Part shown: positions 1 through 4,790 of the stretch, piece by piece
How the letters are laid out: each line of letters starts with the position of its first letter
Numbering within the stretch: position 1 is the first letter of the stretch
DNA from: Ignavibacteriota bacterium
Lineage (GTDB): Bacteria; Bacteroidota; UBA10030; UBA6906
Length of the DNA stretch: 5,450 nt
Direction of reading: 5' to 3'
NCBI GenBank assembly: GCA_003161755.1
Contig: PMNP01000073.1
Span: 18,781-24,230 of the forward strand
Program-made: the position numbers and the translations under genes
Notes under the pieces: model-generated
Database searches by the model: none
What the model was told of the DNA's origin: nothing
What the model saw: only the letters and a program-made list of their open reading frames with translations

Positions 1-2062
1 GCAGAGAGCGGCGCAGCTTGACATATTCAGCGTGTGCCCAAACAAGCGGCATGGCAGAGCCGGAAGGTTGGCCGAAGAAGAGCTCCCGCTCAGGTATGTC
101 CGCGCGATCCCAAATTTGCTCAGGAAGCAATCCTCCGTCGTTGGCAAAACTCTCAAACGAAAAAAGAAGTGCGAGGGACAAATCTCTCCTGCCGCGTGCA
201 AGCTCGAAATGCGCACGCTCACCCGTCAACAGCGGCCACGCACATCCGATGCCGCAGCCATTGAATGGTGACCCGTCCTCACCTTCACCGTATCCATCAT
301 TATTATAGCGATGCCAGGCACTTCCGTTGGGTGTTTCAACCCTGAGGAGGGCATCGATGACCTTGACGGTGTTGCGTATCTTTGGGTCCTTTACGCTGCG
401 TAAGCCGAACCGAACAAGGGCCAGCGCATCCGGACTGACGATACTATCTGCGGCTCCGCCATCGCTGGACGGGGGCCTGTTCTTGATGGATACGAATCCA
501 TGCATGGGAGAGGAGGCGTCTGATTCGTCGGCGGGTGCCACGCGTACGTAGTATCCCTCCACGCCAATGCGCTGTGCGAGTTCACTCCCCTGTACATACA
601 TCCAGCGTTCAATCGAGTCATTCCAATTATCTGCAGTCTCCCTCAGGTAGACGGCTGCGCTGCTTTCGCCCATGATATCAAAGAACTCCGCGGCCGCCAG
701 TAAGGCGGCGATCTCCACTGCTACGGTAAAAGGAGAATATCCGGGGTCCTCCTCCCAGCGATCCTGTTGAGTAACCGGTCCGTGGCACACAAGAAATCCT
801 GCCGCGCGGCGAATCATCGGCCAGAGATGATGAAGCTCCACATCATTGAGGATTCCCTCGCGCCGTGCCATGTCCACAAGGAGGATCGGCAACGCGGTTT
901 CATCCATCTGGATACCCGACCAGTACAATGATCCATCGATCCACATATTCTGCGACCAATGGCCGTCTGCCTCCTGTGTGGTATGTAAATAGTGAAGGAT
1001 CTGAAGTGTCTCACTGGTTGCACCGGCGGCAAGTAACGCTCCTCCTGCTTCAACAAGATCTCTGGGCCATACCAGATGATACCCTCCAAGATCATCATCC
1101 CCCTTCGCGAATCCCCAGGGGATCGAGAGACTGGCAATACTGGCCCCTGGAAAATTGGGCGCCATGTGAGTTCTGAGGATTGCCGCGCTTGTCCGATACA
1201 GGTCCCGCTCGTCGGGCAGCACTTTTTCCATGGGCATAACGGAGTTCTGCCATGTCTGCCATTCGCGGACATATTCCTCCCGCGCGGACTCAAAACTTGC
1301 CTGCAAACTCGCCAAAGCCCTGTGCCCCGCTTCCGCCGCATCGCTCCCAAATCCGAGCGAGAGGACAAAACACCCCTTTCCCGCATCGAGGTCGATTTCT
1401 CCCAGCAACGCCACATTGCCGTTTTCCGCCCGGGTGTACTCTTTCGTCAGCCGACGGTTCTCTTTGAGATCATTCCAGCTATCCGAGGGACCAACATAGC
1501 CGACAGACTGGTGGATCCAGGGGACAGAACAAGCAAGGGCAATCGCCGTATCATTGCGCTGCGCAAACAACATCGGAGTTCCCTTGTAATCTCCAACCCA
1601 GGCAGTGTTATCGTTTCCTCTATTGTTGAGATGCGGTGCAAGAAGAACAAAGAGTTTGTATGTGGAGGCGACTCCCTGAAGAGGGGTAAAACATACACGC
1701 TGTAAGAGTACGTCTCGATGAGGATCAGCCAGGATGTCCTTCTCTATTTGATATCGTCCCTGCTGGCACGTATTCGAAACATGAAACGCGGGGATCCCAT
1801 CGGCAACCGTCTTCACCATTGACGTTGCGTTTCGTTTCTCTTCAGAAAAGAAATCCGATCCGTTCGTAACGATGAACCCAAGGTCCCTTACGCAAGCATG
1901 ATCCACGCGCGGATAATAAATCTCGTTGAGGATCCCATGGCTTAGCGTGAACCATACCCGGCTGTTAAGTCCGAGTGACGTTCCGATCCCGCTTTTCGCG
2001 CTTGATGTCCACTTGGGCGGGATTCCGGGACTTCCAGGGGCATCATTCTCGACCGTTGCCAC
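1..2062 (-). CDS. Glucan 1,4-alpha-glucosidase (glucoamylase), glycoside hydrolase family 15, C-terminus beyond the left edge
   Basis: This enzyme would release glucose from the non-reducing ends of alpha-glucans with inversion. The minus frame is open for 687 codons with no internal stop. Residues from about 8 to 290 match the bacterial N-terminal beta-sandwich (APGSPGIPPKWTSSAKSG, then SRVWFTLSHGILNEIYYPR). The (alpha/alpha)6 barrel follows. The substrate-binding WPRD motif is at residues 332-335. The RWEED motif puts the likely general acid at Glu437, and LLPEQIWD puts the likely general base at Glu648, aligning with the SEQ motif of fungal glucoamylases. PERELFFGQPSGSAMPLVWA comes just before the edge. 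Relatives are about 800 residues long, so roughly 110 residues are missing, by my recollection of the family. The GTG start at 2062 is chosen because GAGG (2068-2071) lies 5 nt upstream and the family homology begins right after it. From this start there is no signal peptide, which suggests a cytoplasmic enzyme acting on stored glycogen or imported oligosaccharides (inference). The family is certain; the start is fairly sure. Confidence 0.95.
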   Translation of the reverse strand, partial: MATVENDAPGSPGIPPKWTSSAKSGIGTSLGLNSRVWFTLSHGILNEIYYPRVDHACVRDLGFIVTNGSDFFSEEKRNATSMVKTVADGIPAFHVSNTCQQGRYQIEKDILADPHRDVLLQRVCFTPLQGVASTYKLFVLLAPHLNNRGNDNTAWVGDYKGTPMLFAQRNDTAIALACSVPWIHQSVGYVGPSDSWNDLKENRRLTKEYTRAENGNVALLGEIDLDAGKGCFVLSLGFGSDAAEAGHRALASLQASFESAREEYVREWQTWQNSVMPMEKVLPDERDLYRTSAAILRTHMAPNFPGASIASLSIPWGFAKGDDDLGGYHLVWPRDLVEAGGALLAAGATSETLQILHYLHTTQEADGHWSQNMWIDGSLYWSGIQMDETALPILLVDMARREGILNDVELHHLWPMIRRAAGFLVCHGPVTQQDRWEEDPGYSPFTVAVEIAALLAAAEFFDIMGESSAAVYLRETADNWNDSIERWMYVQGSELAQRIGVEGYYVRVAPADESDASSPMHGFVSIKNRPPSSDGGAADSIVSPDALALVRFGLRSVKDPKIRNTVKVIDALLRVETPNGSAWHRYNNDGYGEGEDGSPFNGCGIGCAWPLLTGERAHFELARGRRDLSLALLFSFESFANDGGLLPEQIWDRADIPERELFFGQPSGSAMPLVWAHAEYVKLRRSL

Positions 2063-2067
2063 TCTGT

Positions 2068-2071
2068 CCTC
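2068..2071 (-). promoter_or_regulatory. Ribosome binding site deciding the GTG start of the GH15 gene
   Basis: On the minus strand GAGG is followed by five bases (ACAGA) and then GTG at 2062. No in-frame ATG exists between the upstream in-frame TGA (2195-2197) and the first conserved residues, so the start must be non-ATG. This is the only candidate with well-spaced Shine-Dalgarno-like sequence. In-frame alternatives are TTG at 2158, GTG at 2146, TTG at 2137 and TTG at 2089. Confidence 0.55.
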
Positions 2072-2183
2072 ACTATTGTTCCAGTTCAAATTCTGACGGG
2101 TTCGCCGGACCGGAAAACCTCTGAATACTATGAACAAGAAAACCACGGGGAAAAGCAAACGATTCCAATATATGCGCAGGAGG

Positions 2184-2226
2184 AAACAAAAATGTCAGAA
2201 TCCACTGAGGAGTATGGATTCTGACA
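2184..2226 (-). terminator. Rho-independent terminator of the sigma factor/membrane protein operon
   Basis: TGTCAGAATCCA (2193-2204) and TGGATTCTGACA (2215-2226) form a perfect 12-bp stem around a 10-nt loop. Read on the minus strand, the stem is followed immediately by TTTTTGTTT (2192 down to 2184). The hairpin starts about 24 nt after the TAA of the membrane-protein gene, the right place and orientation to end that operon. There is no T-tract on the plus-strand side, so it works in one direction only. It also separates the operon from the GH15 gene, which must therefore have its own promoter in 2063-2183; I could not pick out a convincing one there. Confidence 0.88.
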
Positions 2227-2249
2227 CTCAAGTATCGCATGAACCAAGG

Positions 2250-2600
2250 TTACGAAACAACCTTGGCGTCTGTTTTCGGCGGGTTGCTGCGATGGCAGCC
2301 CCATTCGGCAGCAAACTTTTCACGCTCCTCCGGCGTCATGGTGGAAAGTCGGCTGTCGAGCAGATTACGGAGCCGCTCATGCTTCCAGCCGCGGAAGTGG
2401 TGCATTGGGCTCCACCCGCGAAGGAGCAGGTGAGAAAGAATAAGTAAGCCCATCGCCTGAAAGAATGAGATAGTTCGCAGCCCAAACAGATCGGGCATCA
2501 GTCCATTCCACAGTAACATGACAACGGTGCTCACAACAATCACAGCGGCAATTGCTATGAGAATCGCAAAGCCGACGCGGTCCATTTTTCCTTTTTTCAT
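2250..2600 (-). CDS. Small two-helix membrane protein encoded next to a sigma factor, function unknown
   Basis: This is a 116-residue protein. Residues 1-8 are basic (MKKGKMDR). A hydrophobic helix spans about 9-31, followed by a short loop with the motif LWNGLMPDLFGL (30-41). A second helix spans about 44-60. A hydrophilic tail covers 61-116, with MHHFRGWKH (66-74), MTPEEREKF (88-96) and a late Cys102-His103. By the positive-inside rule both ends would be cytoplasmic. I recall similar short proteins (an LWN-LMP-LFGL core, a second helix of the type FFQAMGLLILS, and an MTPEEREKF-like tail) encoded beside sigma-70-family factors in Bacteroidota and some Proteobacteria, but know of no assigned function. 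ATG 2600 has AGGAG at 2606-2610. The gene lies 8 nt after the sigma factor stop and ends before a strong terminator, so the two are co-transcribed. A role as membrane-bound regulator of the sigma factor, or a metal-sensing role for the His/Cys tail, is inference only. Confidence 0.87.
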   Translation of the reverse strand: MKKGKMDRVGFAILIAIAAVIVVSTVVMLLWNGLMPDLFGLRTISFFQAMGLLILSHLLLRGWSPMHHFRGWKHERLRNLLDSRLSTMTPEEREKFAAEWGCHRSNPPKTDAKVVS

Positions 2601-2605
2601 GGGTT

Positions 2606-2610
2606 CTCCT
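2606..2610 (-). promoter_or_regulatory. Ribosome binding site of the membrane-protein gene, overlapping the sigma factor stop codon
   Basis: On the minus strand AGGAG is followed by AACCC and the ATG at 2600, a 5-nt spacing. Its first two bases are the last two bases of the upstream TAG stop (2609-2611). Ribosomes finishing the sigma factor would therefore be placed directly over the next start site, which suggests translational coupling. Confidence 0.75.
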
Positions 2611-3190
2611 ATTCGCTGATAATGTCTTGGAAGTGATCGCGCAGACGTGTACGAAGAAAGAGGATGGCATAGCGCTTCCTCGACAGCAGGGTGTTTACCG
2701 ATTCCCCTGTCAATGTCGCGATCTCCTTGAATCGCATCCCCTGGATTTCGTGCATGATGAATACCTCGCGCTGCGGTTCGGGCAGTTCCTCCAATGCGTC
2801 CTCCAGCTCCGCTCTGAACAGGGAATGCGCGAGAAGGGTCTCCGGGTTATCCGCCGGGTCGAAGAGCATGTACTCCTGATCCACGCTGCCGGAAACGTCG
2901 GACTCCTGCGCGAGCGCGACAGTTCCTTTCTGCGTTCGGTACCAATCGATGACCCTGTTCCGGGCCACATGGAACAACCAGGAAGTAAGCTGCTCAATGG
3001 GAGCAGTCACGCTGTAGCTCGAAAGCAGACGATAAAAAACATCCTGAAGAATGTCTTCGGCATCCTCATCAGTGCTCACACGCCGCCGGATGAATGCCAG
3101 CAGGCGTGAACGCTCCCGTTTCATTGTTTCTTCGAGGCGCCTTGAAGCACTGATGATATCATTGGTAAGTGAGATTGAAGTCTCCATCAT
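2609..3190 (-). CDS. RNA polymerase sigma factor, sigma-70 family, ECF-like
   Basis: This 193-residue protein has the two-domain layout of an extracytoplasmic-function sigma factor, which directs core RNA polymerase to a small alternative promoter set. Region 2 spans about 28-90. It includes DEDAEDILQDVFYRLL (41-56), the core-binding helix, and WLFHVARNRVIDWYRTQK (71-88), the -10 recognition helix. An acidic linker follows (97-125). Region 4 spans about 126-183, with LPEPQREVFIMHE (136-148) and a helix-turn-helix at FKEIATLTGESVNTLLSRKR (154-173) that would read the -35 element. No region 3, region 1 or C-terminal extension is present. ATG 3190 is the longest start. A second ATG follows at once at 3187, and Met23 (at 3124) is a possible shorter start. 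No clear Shine-Dalgarno precedes any of them. It is the first gene of a two-gene operon with a membrane protein, the arrangement typical of sigma/anti-sigma pairs, though no zinc-type anti-sigma domain is visible. It ends in TAG. Confidence 0.95.
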   Translation of the reverse strand: MMETSISLTNDIISASRRLEETMKRERSRLLAFIRRRVSTDEDAEDILQDVFYRLLSSYSVTAPIEQLTSWLFHVARNRVIDWYRTQKGTVALAQESDVSGSVDQEYMLFDPADNPETLLAHSLFRAELEDALEELPEPQREVFIMHEIQGMRFKEIATLTGESVNTLLSRKRYAILFLRTRLRDHFQDIISE

Positions 3191-3486
3191 TCAGTGAGAC
3201 GAACAGAGAGTCACAATATTGTGCCGCCGAAACAGATAAATATCCCCGCGTTGCAAACCACATGTTTCCGTTGCTCTTGTCATGGCTGAAATACGGGCTT
3301 GTCCAGGCTGACCAAAAGTGGCTGATTGCATGAAACATACGATGTGGGAAACTGAAAAAAAACAAAGGGAATGACCCGTCTGCTCCGTTTTCCAATTACT
3401 ATCGGTCAAGGCGTCAGAACATCGGGCATTTTCCATTGGATATTCGTATTCTTGAGTATCTCCTCTCACACTTTGAAAGACCGTCC
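3191..3486. other. Divergent intergenic region between the sigma factor and the YchF-like gene
   Basis: These 296 bp hold no convincing gene and must contain the start signals of both the leftward sigma operon and the rightward GTPase locus. The notable item is a perfect palindrome at 3212-3223. I searched by eye for TTGACA/TATAAT boxes, for the Bacteroidota TTTG/TAnnTTTG pair and for ECF GGAAC-type boxes. Only isolated partial matches turned up (for example GGAAAC on the minus strand near 3266-3271, with no convincing partner), so no promoter is called. An A-rich run lies at about 3354-3364. Confidence 0.6.
3212..3223. promoter_or_regulatory. Perfect 12-bp palindrome CACAATATTGTG, possible operator
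   Basis: The site reads the same on both strands and sits 21 nt upstream of the sigma factor ATG, where a dimeric repressor could block transcription or where the transcript could fold weakly. A gap-free 12-bp palindrome is expected about once in a window this size by chance, so position is the main argument for function. No second copy was noticed. Confidence 0.2.
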
Positions 3487-3627
3487 ATGCAGATCGGTAT
3501 TGTCGGGCTTCCCTTTTCGGGCAAATCAACCCTTTTCCAGGCTGCAACAAAAACCCATCTTGACCCTTTAGCGCTGGGCCGGGCCGAAGCGCATCAGGCC
3601 ATTGTGAAGGTGCCTGATTCCCGATAG
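3487..3627 (+). CDS. N-terminal P-loop fragment of the YchF-like gene
   Basis: If TAG at 3625-3627 terminates, this yields a 46-residue peptide from MQIGIVGLPFSGKST to VKVPDSR. It contains the Walker A loop but no G3, G4 or TGS domain, so it cannot be a working NTPase alone. An in-frame TTG at 3436 would add 17 residues with no homology to YchF, so the ATG is preferred. Confidence 0.45.
   Translation: MQIGIVGLPFSGKSTLFQAATKTHLDPLALGRAEAHQAIVKVPDSR
3625..3627 (+). other. In-frame amber codon inside the YchF-like gene
   Basis: The codons CGA TAG GAT fall in the segment PDSR-stop-DTLAGIF. YchF relatives read PD-x-R-(L/V)-D-x-L here (E. coli PDPRLDQLAEI), so the stop replaces one hydrophobic residue. 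The same frame is used before and after it. No other in-frame TAG occurs in the visible part of the GH15, membrane-protein or DUF3857 genes, and the sigma factor appears to end with TAG. TAG is therefore probably an ordinary stop in this organism. Confidence 0.85.
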
Positions 3628-3633
3628 GATACA

Positions 3634-4572
3634 TTGGCGGGAATCTTCTCGCCTCCGCGAACAGTCTATGCTACCATAGAGTTTGTCGACGTCATAGGAT
3701 TGAAAAAAGGGGAATCCGGCTCCACGCAGTTCACCAACAATTTCCTGGCGAGTGTCAAGAACAACGATGCGTTGGTCCAGGTCGTCAGACTCTTCGCAGA
3801 CGATGCAGTGCCACATCCTGATGGGTCTATTAATGCAGCGCGCGACATCACGACGTTTGAGACGGAGTTTCTTCTTTCTGACCTCTCGGTGATTGAGACT
3901 CGCATTGAAAAAATAAAGAGGCAGATTCAAAAACTCGGTGATGAGCAGGCAAAGAAGGAACTGCCGCTGCTTGAGCGATGTCATCGACTTCTGGAAAGCG
4001 AGAAACCCCTGCGTGACGAGGAATTCTCGCCGGAGGAGGCAAAGCATCTCAAGACCTATCAGCTGCTTTCTCTCAAGCCAATGCTCATCGCCCTGAACTG
4101 TGATGAGTCACAGGTTGCCTCCGCAGAAACCGAAATCCGACAAGTCGTGGCAACAAAAGAAGGAAAGCGGACAAAGGTCTTGGCGTTCTTTGGCAAGATC
4201 GATCTGGAGATGTCGGAACTCCCCTCGGAAGAGGCAAGAGCGTTCATGCAGGAGTATGGCATCAAGGAACCCGCTCTTGACACACTTATCCGCGAAGCAT
4301 ATGCCTTGCTCGGACTTCAGTCATTTCTCACCGCCGGTGAGGACGAATGCAGAGCGTGGACCATTCGCAAAGGGATGAACGCTCAGGAAGCAGCCGGAGT
4401 CATCCACTCGGATTTCTTCGCGAAGTTCATCCGCGCCGAAGTTGTGCACTTTGGTGATTTCATGGCGCATGGAGAGTCGTTTTCCAAGGCTCGTGAGGCT
4501 GGCGTTTGGAGGCTGGAAGGGAAAGAATATGTCGTGAAAGATGGGGATATTCTGTCAATTAGGCACAGTTAA
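3634..4572 (+). CDS. C-terminal part of the YchF-like GTPase (G3, coiled coil, G4, TGS/DUF933), possibly restarted at TTG
   Basis: This 312-residue open frame continues the YchF-like protein in the same frame after the TAG. It carries TIEFVDVIGLKKG, a charged helical hairpin, LIALNCDE and a complete C-terminal TGS/DUF933 domain, but lacks the P-loop. An automatic gene caller would probably report this piece. TTG at 3634 is 6 nt past the TAG and has AGGA (3626-3629) four bases upstream, so restart after termination is possible. Without Walker A the product should not bind nucleotide in the normal way. It could at most act as a ribosome-binding remnant or join the N-terminal fragment in trans, which is speculation. 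Confidence 0.7.
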   Translation: MAGIFSPPRTVYATIEFVDVIGLKKGESGSTQFTNNFLASVKNNDALVQVVRLFADDAVPHPDGSINAARDITTFETEFLLSDLSVIETRIEKIKRQIQKLGDEQAKKELPLLERCHRLLESEKPLRDEEFSPEEAKHLKTYQLLSLKPMLIALNCDESQVASAETEIRQVVATKEGKRTKVLAFFGKIDLEMSELPSEEARAFMQEYGIKEPALDTLIREAYALLGLQSFLTAGEDECRAWTIRKGMNAQEAAGVIHSDFFAKFIRAEVVHFGDFMAHGESFSKAREAGVWRLEGKEYVVKDGDILSIRHS

Positions 4573-4612
4573 ACTGCCAGTCCTGGAGATATGTCTGCAA
4601 TCACAACTACTC

Positions 4613-4641
4613 TTGAAAAAGTAATTTTATTAGAGTATCGT
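4613..4641 (+). promoter_or_regulatory. Possible sigma70-like promoter of the DUF3857 gene
   Basis: TTGAAA (4613-4618, five of six matches to TTGACA) is followed after exactly 17 bases by TATCGT (4636-4641, four of six matches to TATAAT), in an AT-rich stretch. Transcription would begin near 4648 and give a leader of about 143 nt. Bacteroidota often use a different primary promoter consensus, so this stays tentative. Confidence 0.3.
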
Positions 4642-4647
4642 TACCAC

Positions 4648-4677
4648 CGACGGGACTGAGAATGTCATGTCCCGTTG
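4648..4677 (+). other. Hairpin in the leader of the DUF3857 gene, or weak terminator after the YchF-like gene
   Basis: ACGGGAC (4650-4656) pairs with GTCCCGT (4669-4675) across a 12-nt loop. Allowing one G-U and one more C-G pair, the stem reaches 9 bp (4648-4677). It lacks a T-tract on either side, so it is not a standard intrinsic terminator. If the promoter at 4613-4641 is real, the hairpin would lie at the very 5' end of the transcript, where it could protect the RNA from decay (inference). Confidence 0.35.
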
Positions 4678-4778
4678 CTACTTGTCGTGATCCTCAAAAG
4701 ACTTTTCCCGGTCATTTATAGTTAGTCCTACCGTTCCTTTCAATACCTCTTATCCGAATCACAATCAGCACTCAGTGA

Positions 4779-4783
4779 AAGGA
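4779..4783 (+). promoter_or_regulatory. Ribosome binding site of the DUF3857 gene
   Basis: AAGGA is followed by seven bases and the ATG at 4791, good Shine-Dalgarno spacing. It supports that start, which also gives a complete signal peptide. Confidence 0.65.
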
Positions 4784-4790
4784 TCTTCCC

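Larger units (their letters stand above)
3487..4572 (+). pseudogene. ychF: YchF/Obg-family GTPase (redox-regulated ATPase YchF-like) interrupted by one in-frame TAG
   Basis: The full locus is 361 codons plus TAA, against 363 residues in E. coli YchF, a ribosome-associated P-loop NTPase. In order: P-loop GLPFSGKST (7-15; canonical YchF has NVG where this has FSG), the pre-switch segment AIVKVPDSR (38-46), TAG at codon 47, the G3 motif DVIGL (68-72) with the hydrophobic residue after DxxG expected of HAS-GTPases, a charged helical coiled-coil region (about 130-175), the G4-like NCDE (204-207) that favours ATP over GTP in YchF, and the TGS/DUF933 domain (about 278-361, SFLTAGEDECRAWTI to EYVVKDGDILSI). 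ATG 3487 is the homology-supported start; only a weak GAAAGA precedes it at 3475-3480. There is no frameshift: one base change in codon 47 (for example TTG to TAG) explains the interruption. Everything else is well preserved, so the lesion is recent, an assembly or read error, or tolerated. Called a pseudogene on sequence alone; see findings for alternatives. Confidence 0.72.
4573..4790 (+). other. Intergenic region between the YchF-like gene and the DUF3857 gene
   Basis: These 218 bp contain no credible gene. They hold a possible sigma70-like promoter (4613-4641), a hairpin (4648-4677), a second AT-rich TATAGT (4717-4722) without a matching upstream box, and the ribosome binding site AAGGA at 4779-4783. 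The region is long enough that the DUF3857 gene is probably transcribed separately from the GTPase locus. Confidence 0.6.

Noticed and set aside
814..1416. 200-codon open frame on the minus strand
   Set aside because: It lies fully inside the GH15 gene on the same strand in another frame and shows no domain. The GH15 frame has catalytic motifs on both sides of it.
1076..1705. 209-codon open frame on the plus strand
   Set aside because: It is antisense to conserved GH15 sequence, with low-complexity composition and no recognisable motif.
2130..2447. 105-codon plus-strand open frame
   Set aside because: It runs through the terminator hairpin and is antisense to the small membrane protein. Its composition is basic and patternless.
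2627..3109. 160-codon open frame on the plus strand
   Set aside because: It is antisense to the sigma factor gene, whose regions 2 and 4 are unmistakable.
3260..3290. GGAAAC on the minus strand as an ECF-type -35 element for sigma autoregulation
   Set aside because: No matching -10 element is found at 16-17 bp, and similar hexamers occur elsewhere by chance.
3159..3395. 78-codon minus-strand open frame overlapping the sigma factor start
   Set aside because: It overlaps the sigma factor in another frame, has no motif, and lies in the promoter region.
3191..3634. 147-codon minus-strand open frame ending one base before the sigma factor ATG
   Set aside because: The close spacing suggested a leader gene. 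However, half of it is antisense to the YchF P-loop region, it shows no domain, and it has no plausible ribosome binding site.
3568..4047. 159-codon minus-strand open frame
   Set aside because: It is antisense to the YchF-like coding sequence, where the plus-strand frame has strong family motifs.
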